Of a stretch of 64,000 bases of DNA, positions 11,579-21,680 are shown piece by piece; the first letter of the stretch is position 1; the number at the start of each line of letters is the position of its first letter. The translations under genes and the position numbers were made by a program. Source of the stretch: Sphagnum magellanicum (taxonomy: Eukaryota > Streptophyta > Sphagnopsida > Sphagnales > Sphagnaceae); the NCBI GenBank assembly GCA_021904315.1, contig CM038910.1:15810001-15874000 (forward strand), written 5' to 3'. Below the pieces are notes generated by a model that did no database searches, was not told where the DNA came from, and saw only the letters and a program-made list of their open reading frames with translations.

Positions 11579-11891
11579 TGTTGAGAATTCAAGCTCAACT
11601 AGTTAAGTTTCATTAGTTACTGGAGTAGGAAAGTAATTAACTTACTTTCATAAGGTTGAATTATTTTATTTACTTATATTAGTTTGGTTATTTGTGGTTT
11701 GGTCTTTTAGTTAAATACCTTGGTGTTAATGGTTTGGCTATCTTTTCTTCATTGCACAAGTTTGTGTATTTCATATGACAAGAACCTTGAGGAATCCTTG
11801 ATGTTATGTTTCGTGTTGTGAACATCATGTTTTAGGTTCCTTTCAATAAAGATTTATGTTTGCACTTGAGTAGATCTCCTATTTGTTAACA
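11579..11891 (+). repeat. 3' LTR of the copia element
   Basis: 313 bp, starting TGTTGAGAATTC and ending TTAACA, co-linear with the 5' LTR without indels. The following pentamer is ctttt, which does not match ttatg before the 5' LTR. Confidence 0.95.
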
Positions 11892-12956
11892 CTTTTGAAT
11901 GGGAGTCTATTTCTAAAAGTGATGGTCATTCACTCACATTGCTCCTACTATTACTTTCCCCCTATTGGACAACTAACTGTTTCAAAGCTTCACAAGTTGT
12001 GGTCTCAAAATCTTGGGTTAAAATCTATTATAAGCCATGGAATGACTTTGGCACTTGTAGGAGCTAAAGCATATGGAAGGCAATTTGGTTGAACAAACAA
12101 TCTTGAATTGCTTCATACAAAGGTCGAGCATGGAATTGGAGGTTTGCTTTAATTGATTTTTGCAAACCCATAGGCAAGTCTTCAACATTGAAAACATTTG
12201 TATAAATAACCTCCTCTTTTGTTTAGATGTGTTCTAAAATGGAATTATTCTTGCACCTTATTCCAATATCCATTTGCAACTTGGCAAAAAAATCTCAATG
12301 TCCATCATTTGGGTCTAGGTATAAGGCATGGCAAGCTATAATCACCATGGTAGTGTCTTTTCCAAATTTGACAAAAGTTGCCACAAAATCTAGTGCATGC
12401 AAACCATGCCACCATTACCATATAAGGTTGGTCCCCCACTTCTTTTTGTAACTAGGTGCATTTTGAACATTGTATTCCCAATGTGATGGCATGCAATGTT
12501 CTAAGTTGAACATTGCATATAATCATTTATGAAATGGCACTCAACACAACTTACAATGCCTACATTACACCATGAAGGGAATGATGCATCAAGGATGGTA
12601 CATGTGGGGACATGTGCCCAAAACCCACCCCCCCTTTGGCCCATATTAGTTGAGGTAGGTTGGGCAAGTGATGCCATCATATGCAAAGGCTTAAAGTGTT
12701 GGCCAAAAAAATTCATTTTGCCCATGTGTGGGTTGGGTTGATTTGTATTCCCATTCTATGTGTAGGTGGTTGGGCCAATCTATTATCTTGTTCCCATTGC
12801 TATGTTTATGTAGGTCTTTAAAAAATAATTTAGTGATCCTTGGCCAAGATGTTAGCCCTTATGCTCAAAAGGCCCCATCCTCTTTAAAATCCACACCAAT
12901 TCATACAAGTTCAAATTCAAATTGGACCTCCTTAAATACAACACAAATGCAAGTGG
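11892..12956 (-). pseudogene. Unidentified protein relic, C-terminal part
   Basis: On the minus strand, 12460 to 11892 is almost one frame (about 190 codons, six scattered stops). It includes FVATFVKFGKDTTMVIIACH and LYTN-like, EDLPMGLQKSIKANLQFHA and QDFETTTCEALKQL stretches. Upstream, 12725-12501 gives another open piece with CVECHFINDYMQC, joined by a frame change near 12410. Farther upstream the frame (KDLHKHSNGNKIIDWPNHLH) runs back to 12956. From there it is continuous with the coiled-coil relic at 15842-16210 once the solo-LTR complex is removed. I do not recognise the family. It is truncated on the left by the copia 3' LTR. It could be part of a large retroelement or a host gene copy. 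Confidence 0.5.
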
Positions 12957-13039
12957 CTTTTTTACACACCCCAGGCTCTTTAATGGACTCAAATGTGAGT
13001 CCAAACTGAAAATAGCGGAAGAGCAAGGAGTTGGGGCAT

Positions 13040-14016
13040 TGACGCACTCCCAACTCCTCGAAGGACTCAAATGTGAGTCCAAGTAGAAGACAGTGGAAGA
13101 GGGAAAAGTCGAGGCACGTTCCCTAGCTCACAACACTTTAAGGGGTAGAGGGGCGCGTTGGAGTTCTGGGATGGGACTAAGAAGAGTTGACAAGCTTCAC
13201 TCATTCACATGGGCCTGCACACAACCCACACAAAATGGTTAGTGCATAGTTCGAGCACCTTTGGTGCTAGGACGAGCCGCGGGCAACACGGACACACTAG
13301 ACTCACCACAGCTCGGACTTGGGGGAAGCCACCACCTTCCACCTTATAGTACATTCTGTGGCTGGCCCGCCACGGAGCCTACATCCAAATGGCTTTTCTC
13401 TCCTGGGACTCCCAAATGGGAGTCTCAAAATTGCGCCAAATGGGACTCCCACGATTTTGGAACCCCATAACTTTGCGAGCAAACCTTGGATTGAAATGTG
13501 GTCAAAAACAAAGTTGTAGCTTTTGTTGAGAGCTTTTTAACAATATGTCGCATGCCCTCTGTAGCCAAGTAAATTGGGTTGATTCCCAACTTTTTCTGGT
13601 TGGGAGTCAAACTGACAGTTTGATTCCCGGCCCTTCTTTTGGCCATAACTTGTGTTTTAGATGTCCAAATGAGTAATGCGAGCCCATTTTAAACATCTAC
13701 GTTCCAAGATCTTTTCAATGATATAAAAAACGTCACAAGCCATTGAGTTTTGACCCTTGAAATTACTCTCTGAAATTTTGGGAGTCCATCGAGACTCTAT
13801 CTCCCAAAGTGGGAGTTGCCTTGGGAGTGTGAGGGTTCATTCCCTCATATTCCTTCACATTTTCTTGCATTCCCGGGAATATGTGATGTGACTCTTGGGC
13901 TTCTTCTTGGCCCGCACCTTTGCGGCCTCTTTGCCTTGACTCCCGGGCTTCTTTTTGGCCCGCAACCTTACAAGCTTTTTTGCCTTGGTCGCGAGCCCAA
14001 GGCTAAGGTTGCAACA
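13040..14016 (-). mobile_element. Solo LTR B, nested insertion
   Basis: A 977-bp LTR on the minus strand, starting TGTTGCAACCTTAGCC (at 14016) and ending GGAGTGCGTCA (at 13040). Plus-strand flanks are ggcat (13035-13039) and ggcac (14017-14021), a 5-bp target duplication with one mismatch. Both flanks are body sequence of the older minus-strand solo LTR, so this copy landed inside a relative. A TATAAGG-like box precedes the conserved 'ggaaggtggtggcttccc' block. It contains the 13602-13628 hairpin with a compensating stem change. Confidence 0.9.
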
Positions 14017-14700
14017 GGCACGCTCCTTGGCTTGTAGCACTTGGAGGGGTAGAAGGGCATGCTGGAGTTTTGGGATGGGACTAGGAAAAGTGACAAGCAT
14101 CAACTACTCACAGGGATCTACACAAAACCAACAAAAGGTGGTTAGTGCATAGTTGGAACACTTTTGGTGCTAGGACAAGCCATGGGCAAATTCGGATTCA
14201 CAAGACTCACCACGGTTCGGATTTGGGGGAAACCACCACCTTCCCCTTTATAGTATACTATGTGCCTCTCCATGAGGCCCACATCCAAATGGCTTTTTGT
14301 CTCGAGACTCCCAAGTGGGAGTCCCAAAATTGTTAAAATCGAGACTCCTACAACTTTGGAGCCCCATAACTTTGTGTGCAGACCTTTGATCGAGATGAGG
14401 TCTAAAGTAAAGTTGTAGCCCTCGTCAAAAGCTTTTCAACAGTATGTGGCACACCGCTTCCACACAAGGAAATCAGGGTGATTCCTGACTTTTAGTGGTC
14501 AAGAATCAAATTGCCAATTTGACTCCTAGCTTTTTTTTTGGCCATAACTTGTGTTTTAGATGTTTAAATGGGTGATGCGAACCCATTTTAGACATTTACG
14601 TTTCAATAAATTTTCAATGATATAAAGAGTTCTTTCAACCAATGGGTTTTGACCTTTGTAATCGCTCCCTAAAGATTTGGGAGTCCTTTGGGACTCTAAC

Positions 14701-15675
14701 TGTCACAACCCTAGCTTTGGACTCGCGACCAAGGCAAAGGGGTTGTAAGGTTGTGGGCCAAAGGGAAGGAAGCCCGGAGTCAAAGCAAAGACATTGCAAG
14801 GGTGCGGGCCAAGAGGAAGCCAGGAAGTCACATCACATACTCCCGGGAGTGTAAGAAAGTGTGAGGGAGTGTGAGGGAGTGAACACTCACACTCCCAAGG
14901 CAACTCTCACTTTGGGGAGATGGAGTCCCGGTGGACTCCTGAAACTTCAGAGAGCGATTGTAGGGGTCAAAACCCAATGGCCTATGACATTCCTTATATC
15001 ATTGAAAAGCTCTTGAAACGTAGATGTCTAAAATGGGCTTGCATTGCTCATTTAGACATCTGAAACACAAGTTATGGCCAGAAGAAGGGCCGGGAGTCAA
15101 ATTGCCAATTTGACTCCCGACCACAAAAAGTCAGGAATCGACCCGATTTATTTAGCTACAGGGGGCGTGCCACATATCGTTGGAAAGATCTCGACAAAAG
15201 ATACAACTTTGATTTATACCGCACCTCAATCGGAGGTCTTATCGCAAAGTTATGGGGCTCCAAAGTCACAGGAGTCCCAGTTGGTGGGATTTCGGGACTC
15301 CCACTCGGGAGTCCCGGGAAAAAGAGCCATTTGGATGTAGCCTCCGTGGAGAGCTACAGAGTATACTATAAGGGGGAAGGTGGTGGCTTCCCCCAAGTCC
15401 GGGCCATGGTGAGTCTTGTGTGTCCGTGTTGCCCGTGGCTCGTCCTAGCACCAAGGGTGCTCCAATTATGCTCTAACCACTTTGTGTGAGTTGTGTGCAG
15501 GCTTGTGTGAGTGAGTGAAGCTTGTCAACTCTTCCTAGTCCCATCCCAGAGCTCCAACACGCCCCTCTACCCTTCAAAGTGTTGTGAGCTAGGGAGTGTG
15601 CCCCGACTCCTCCCTCTTCCGTTGTGTTCCATTTGGACCCACATTTGGGTCCTTTAAGGAATTGCGAGTGCGTCA
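14701..15675 (+). mobile_element. Solo LTR D, nested insertion
   Basis: A 975-bp LTR on the plus strand, starting TGTCACAACCCTAGC and ending GAGTGCGTCA. Flanks ctaac (14696-14700) and ccaac (15676-15680) form a 5-bp target duplication with one mismatch. It is inserted in opposite orientation into the same older solo LTR as copy B. A TATAAGGG box lies at 15367-15374, where an LTR promoter would be expected. The perfect 29-nt palindrome at 15091-15119 is the longest of the family's hairpins seen here. Confidence 0.92.
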
Positions 15676-15841
15676 CCAACTCCCCAAATGGGAGTTGCCT
15701 TGGGAGTGTGAGGGTTCATTCTCTCACACTCTCCTGCACTCCCGAGAGTGTAAGATGTGCCTCCCAAGTCTCCTTCTTGTCTTGCCCTCTTGCAAGCCCT
15801 TGCCTTGGTCGTGACCCCAAGGTTAGGGTTACGACACTTTC

Positions 15842-16210
15842 CAATTGTGATATTGGATCTCCATGCCTTTTTGCATTGCAAATTACTGTTCCAATTCTTG
15901 CTTAGTTTCTACTAATTCTTGTTGGAGCCGTCCCATTTTCAAAGAATGGGATGACAATGCCTCTTATTGACCTATGAGTTCATTTCCATGCTCTAAGGTT
16001 TTAACTTTCACATTCTATTGTTATAATTGCTCTCACAATTCAACAACTTCACATTTAACTTTCTTCACTGGTGAATCCATAGTTTGCAAATGTCCTTACA
16101 AATCTGTGATTTGTTTTTCCACAAATTTGGCCCTAGCTTCTAATTGTGCAACCTATGTTTGTGTTTGATGTTCTACCACTAGTCCAAAACCCCACCTCTC
16201 AATGATATTT
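15842..16210 (-). pseudogene. Unidentified protein relic, coiled-coil part
   Basis: The minus-strand translation contains VAQLEARAKFVEKQITDL and KMGRLQQELVETKQELEQ, with leucine/hydrophobic spacing and charged Q/E/K-rich content typical of a coiled coil. Several in-frame stops are TAA or TAG at positions where a glutamine would fit. The frame runs to the solo-LTR insertion point at 15837-15841 and, after removal of that insertion, continues at 12956. No family assignment is possible by eye. A gag-like or structural coiled coil is conceivable. Confidence 0.45.
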
Positions 16211-17600
16211 GTAGTGGCATCATGAAGGTTATTTGGGCTCACAATTTGGTTTGTTTAAGAATTTTCAAACATGCTAGGAAAATTGTGATCAATATTTACT
16301 TCATTGTCATGGGCATTGAAAGACACATTAATGAGAGTGGGCACCATTACAAATTGTTCGGTCTTGAAACTTTAGATGAAAACTAAAGGGGTTGGGGCAA
16401 GTTTTGATTGATTGCGAAATTTTATCATGCAGGTTTGGTTTTTTGTTGTGTTTGAGAGCTTGTTGGGATGTTGGACCAATCCATATGGGTGTAATCATAT
16501 TAACATGTACCAAAAGTAGTTGTAACCACTATTTAATTTTTTGAACTTTTGACTATAAAAGTAAGTAAATAAATAAATAAAATAAAATTTTATAAAATGT
16601 TATTATGAATACATTATGTACATATCATAAAAAATTGGAATCAATTTAATGAGTGAAAAATACATACAAGGACTTTTAACATCGTATAACCATTGCTTAA
16701 AAGCTACATAAAAGTAGTTTAAAAGCAGTTTTGACATTAAAAGTACAATTTGAAAATAGTTTTTAGTGACATATTTTGGGAATTTCTTAATATACACCTT
16801 AACATAATGATATTAAGAAAATTTTAAATATTAATTTTTTTGAAAGATTTTTTAAAAACATTCTAAGAGTATTGTAAGAATAAAGTTGTGATTTAAGGGG
16901 GAACACATGTGGCTCCTAATAGTGTGGTTGGACCCATATCAATGTTTAGACCCACTTCTACATACACCATTTGGGCCATGTATAATGGCACCATGTTGCA
17001 TTTGAATTCCCCTATCCCCAAATAGTTAAATTGACATCCACCAACCATGACTTCATATAATGGTTCTTATAGCTACTAAAATGGGTTACATTATTTTTGA
17101 CATGAGTTTCATGCCTTTGCATTGGTTAAAATTTGTTGATGTGATACCAATTGACATATTGGCTTGCCACATAATACGTCTAAGGGTAGGGTACACTCTA
17201 CCCTCCATCGCATGTCAATTGATTAGGATATTCCAAAATGTCCATGTTTGAGTTGTGCTTCTTGCCTTTTGTTCATTTCTTTGGAGGAGGTTTTAACCTT
17301 GTCGTTGGTGATATTGGGTTAGTGTGTTCAGCCCTCAAGTTTGCCATCCTATCCTTAAAATTTTAAATACTAGATAATTGCTATATCTTTCTAGTTACAA
17401 TAGTCCTTACTATTAGCTTTAAAGGCCTAAGAATAGAGGTTTTCGACGTGTGATTGATTCTAAATATTTATAATGTAAATTAAAATGTTTATTGGGAGTG
17501 GTATGGTGAATATTAGAGAGGCCAAACCAATGAAATCCAATAGCAATTGTCAAATAACTAAAGAATTCAAACCTCACCAACCCTAAAGAATCCACCACTT
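16211..17600. other. AT-rich stretch without a supported gene
   Basis: No motif-bearing frame. An imperfect palindrome agggtag...ctaccct lies near 17185-17206. Confidence 0.5.
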
Positions 17601-17609
17601 ATCATGTGA

Positions 17610-18440
17610 CCAAACGTAGACAAGTTTGGTCTCAAGCTAGGCAAGGGTGACATGTCTAACTTGTAACTAAACTTTTCCAATTTTGGTCGTAACCTAGACA
17701 TGGGAGTGGTCAAAGAAACGACAAAAAATGGAAATGTTTGGTCGCAAGCTAGACATGGGACCTATCCAACTTAGGGTTGAAATTTTCCATATTTGGTTGT
17801 AAGTTGGACAAGTGGGTGACTTGTTCAGTTTGCAACCAAACATTTTCATTTTCCATTGTTGACTAGATAAGGGGGTGTGACTTATTTAGGTTGCAACTAA
17901 ACTTCTCCATTTTTGGTTGTAAGTTGGACATGGGATTGGTTTAACAAATGATTGAAACTATAATTATTTGGTCGCTTGGTGGACAAATGGGTGACATGTT
18001 TAGTTTGTGATCAAACTTTTCCAATTTTGGTTAAAGGTTAAACATGGGGGTGACTTGTTGAAGTTGTAACCAAACTTCTCCATTTTTGGTCACAACTTGG
18101 ATGGAGGACTAGTCCATAGAGTGATAGAAAATGGAGATGTTTGATCACAGGCTTGTGACCAAACATTTCCATATTCAATTGCTTCATGGATAGATGGGTG
18201 ACCTATTTAAATCGTGATTGAAGTTTCCAACTTTCGATCACATGTGAGATAGGAGGATGACTTGTCCAGCTTGCGACCAAAGTTCTCCACTTTCGATCAC
18301 AAGTTGGATAGGGGGATAATTTGTCCAACTTGTATTTGAAGTTTTCCACTTTTGGTTACAAGTTAAACATGGCAAGTGATTTGTCCAGATTGTGACTAAA
18401 GTTCTCCATTTTCGGTTGCAATTTGGATAGGGGTGACCTA
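17610..18440. repeat. Degenerate minisatellite
   Basis: More than ten imperfect tandem units, roughly 55-85 bp long. Each is built from 'ccatttttggtygcaagttggacatggg' type text (shown as a loose consensus of shorter pieces) and 'gtgacttgtccaacttgcaaccaaac'-like text. Units vary in length and sequence, so the array is old. No coding frame runs through it. Confidence 0.75.
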
Positions 18441-18659
18441 TCTAAACAAATATAGTCTGAGATATATTCCACATGGTAGATGATCCCGATGTGTGTCAAT
18501 TAAGATGTTGCCGAATATGTGGTCACTAGTTATAGTTAAATATTAGTAGTAAAAATGGGTCCAAATATTTTTATTGCAACAACATCGGCCTATGTGTTGG
18601 GAAAATCAATGTGTCTAGACTAATGTCAACATGATGACCAACGCAAAAATGGAATGCCA

Positions 18660-19130
18660 CAATGGTTTTGAAAACCTTATTCTAACCTATTCTAGAGGTT
18701 ATTTTACCTTAAGTTCTTTAAAGTTATTTTGCTAGAGTTATTCAAGGTTATTTTACCCTAGCCAATTCTAGGCTACTCTACTTTAGGTTGTTTAGGTTAT
18801 ATCGTTTTAGGCTATTCAAGCATTTTTTACTTTAGCCTATTTTAGGATACTTTACATTAAGCTATATTGGGCTATTTTACCAATCATGTTATTAGTAGCT
18901 CAAAATAATTTATAATAGCTTGAAATACCTTAGAGTAAAATAATTATAATAATTATAATAACATAAGATATAATAACCTAAAATATAATAACCTATAATA
19001 ACCTAGGGTAGAATGACCTATAAGCAAAATAACTTATATTATATAACCTAAGGTAAAATAACATGAATAACATGAGTTATTAGCCTATAATAACCTAGGT
19101 TAAAATAACTTAAAATATCCTAATGTAGCA
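18660..19130. repeat. Large inverted A/T-rich repeat array
   Basis: From 18670 to 18895 short units such as ggttattttaccttag and ctattctagg repeat in one orientation. From 18905 to 19125 their reverse complement (ctaaggtaaaataacc, cctataataacc) repeats. The two halves can fold into an imperfect hairpin of about 200 bp per arm. No gene or transposon terminus was recognised at its edges. Confidence 0.7.
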
Positions 19131-21229
19131 TAGGCACTTAGGGAAAGTAGGTTAAACTACCTAGGTAAAATAGGAAAAAGTGTTCACAATAATGTGATGA
19201 AAAAACTTATCGCTTGATGAAAAAGTGATGCAATGTTTAAGGACTTGGATTTTCAATGTGGAGGTGAGGGGTTCAAGTCCTCACATTTGCAACCTATTTG
19301 ACTTTGCATAATTAGCCACATGTTAGCTTAATTAACTTAGGCTAGGTTGCTTAGGCCTAGGTTAAGTTACCTAACCTACCTTATGTTGCCTGATGTAGTT
19401 TAAATTACCATGTGACTACCAATCATTAGTTAGAAAACCTAATATTCACAAAATAGTGTAAATCCTATCACTAGATATACATTTTGAATTTTTCCTTCAT
19501 GATTATAGTCACTTTTACCATAGTCGCTTTTGTGGTTGTAACTATTGCCATGGAAATGACTTTGATGAAAACAATTAGTTTTAGTTGATTACACAATCGT
19601 GGAGTTGCATGTAGTCATATTTGCGTGAAATGATTGAATTTTCTTAGTCACAAATCCCACGTTTTGGCATGATGTTTCAAAGGAAACTTCAAGATTTTTT
19701 GCACCTAATTTAATTTGATTATTTTTATTAAACTACATTGAATGTAATAAAGATACATTAGTTTAACTTTAATTCATTTTCATAAAATGTAATTACTTCC
19801 TTACAGGTTTGAAGTAGTAATTAAAGAATCAAAATCACAGTTGTGAAGTTGAAGTTACTCTTATTATAGTTCAATTGTTTTCACCTAAGTACACAATAGA
19901 ATAAGAATATTCAATACTTGCCAATTTACCAATTTTTTTCAACCAACCTGACATATTCCAATTTTTCACAAACTAATATATTTTTCTTTGGTCCTCATAT
20001 GTTCTTATTAAAAATTTAATGTTATGTATCGCTATATCATGTGTTGTTAAATGTTTTTCATCCCTTGAAACACAAATGTGGTTTTAGAAAGCATACAAAT
20101 TACTCAATATAAAACATGACTTTTAGTTTTAATGGCATGGATGTGAACTGTGTCTTTTTCACACACATGTCCCATTCTTTGACATACATGCGAAACAATG
20201 GGAGTCCTTATCTATATGAAAAGGAGGGCACTTTGCCAAGGTCATGAAGGAACACAAAAAATTTTGCTTGAGATTGATTTTGAAAACATAAAAAATCACT
20301 CCTATTTTGATTTTGTATTCAAAATTTTGTGTAATGTTTCCTACCACAACATTTTTCACATTGGATTTTGCAATTTGAATATGCCACAAGATGATGCTAT
20401 TAAATCAACTTCAACATGTTCTGAATCATAATTGCAAACACCATTAAATTTCATTTCAAAATTAATGGTTAATTGTTGATGTTAATATAATTGTTGGGTG
20501 AGGTTTCCAATTAATTAACTATGGAACATCATGCTTGCATGCCTATTTAGAAATTCATTGTATTATTATACTTGTTCTAGCCCATGACATCTTAATATTG
20601 GTGTGATTAATATACCCAAATGAACATGATAAACCTTATCTTCTTGGTGTTGCATCTCACATAGTTAATTTGCTTTGGACAATTAACAAAATAAAATAAG
20701 ATGTGGGTCCACCCAAAATTGGTAGTGTGCTATTCATTATAATTTATACCTTTCAAGTTCTTCTACATTCATTCATTTGAATTGTCACCATGTTATAGTC
20801 TAACATTAGGCAACATTATCATAATCTATTACAATTTTCATGACTTGAAATGAATAGGACATTATTTGCACCATGTAACAATTGGTTCCACATTTTGAAA
20901 CATAAATGAATAAGACATGCCATGAAGGTCTACATTCGTTATTTGTACACATGCACTTTCTTTGAGCATTTCATCAAACATATAACATGTGTATGGTCTT
21001 TTTTCTCATCCCACTATGAATGCACACATTTTCTAAAGTGCAAAAAAATAAGACTAACTTGTTGATTTAGGTGTTAAATTGTGAAATACCTATTACAAAT
21101 GTTTAGTTTTTAACAAAAATGTGGTGCATATCGATGCTAAATTAAACTTCCTTGAAGATTATATGTGCTAAGAATTTCAATGAAACAAAACATTTGTAAT
21201 TACCCATAAACATGACACATTATTTGGAA
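19131..21229. other. No gene supported; one tRNA-like B-box
   Basis: The string ggttcaagtcc at about 19269-19279 matches the polymerase III B-box and sits in a 5-bp stem (gagg.../...cctc). A credible A-box and full cloverleaf are not apparent. The rest is AT-rich with no recognisable frame. Confidence 0.35.
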
Positions 21230-21680
21230 AACCTTTATATGGTATCATTGGTGAATGCATGGTATGGTGGTTCACTTTTGGTGTCACACACAATACTTTT
21301 ATAAAGTACCCTTGGTTTGCACCTATGGCAAAAAAATATGCTTAGATTTGCTAATTGGCCATTATATATAGATTTACAACTTGATTATTGATACACATGT
21401 AATTTTTTCCCCCCAAAGATGTACATTCATTTTTAGTAATGGACTTTCAAAGTTTAAAAATATGGACTACTTGGCTGATTAGAATGAGCTAATATTGAGA
21501 TCTTGACATTGAATTCCATTTCAAACCATTTATGGGGATCCAATATATTATATAAGTCAACATAATAAACTTGTATGTGGAATCCTTACTTAAAAAACCT
21601 AAGTCAAATTTGAGTTATGGACTTTTGAATGATCAGAATCAAGTTTTTTTTTTCATAAGTCCCTATAAATTGCAATTTTT
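21230..21680 (+). repeat. Dispersed repeat, copy 2 (mate at 2750-3200)
   Basis: Ordered blocks shared with 2750-3200, including 'gtaatggacttt' and 'tatggacttttgaatgatcagaatc'-type text at matching spacing. Considerably diverged. No termini found. Confidence 0.5.

Larger units (their letters stand above)
4936..11891 (+). mobile_element. Ty1/copia LTR retrotransposon, inactive
   Basis: A 6,956-bp element bounded by two 313-bp LTRs that begin TGTTGAGAATTC and end TGTTAACA. Internal order is primer-binding site, long leader, gag, protease, integrase, reverse transcriptase, RNase H, polypurine tract. Integrase before RT is the Ty1/copia order. The coding region has at least eight in-frame stops and three frame changes, so it is dead. 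A solo LTR of an unrelated family (6297-7118) sits in the leader. The two LTRs differ at about 27 of 313 positions by my hand count, indicating an old insertion. The flanking pentamers (ttatg and ctttt) do not match, so no target-site duplication is visible. Confidence 0.95.
12962..15836 (-). mobile_element. Solo LTR (host of two nested solo LTRs)
   Basis: Read on the minus strand it starts TGTCGTAACCC at 15836 and ends GTGTGTAA at 12962, a decayed version of the GTGCGTCA end. Flanks ctttt (12957-12961) and ctttc (15837-15841) match at 4 of 5 bases, as expected for an old 5-bp target duplication. Its body is split into 15836-15676, 14700-14017 and 13039-12962 by the two insertions described separately. 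Removing them and their duplicated targets leaves about 913 bp, close to the 975-977 bp of the inserts. No internal retroelement coding sequence lies between the pieces. It interrupts the reading frame of the unidentified relic. Confidence 0.85.

Noticed and set aside
13261-15814. Many 60-90-codon frames in the GC-rich 13-16 kb region as genes
   Set aside because: All fall inside the solo LTRs and recur on either strand according to LTR orientation.
14701-15836. Interpreting the inverted ends at 14701 and 15836 as terminal inverted repeats of a DNA transposon
   Set aside because: The similarity is explained by LTR D (plus) lying beside the 5' piece of an older minus-strand LTR; CA end at 15675 and 5-bp duplications fit LTR biology.
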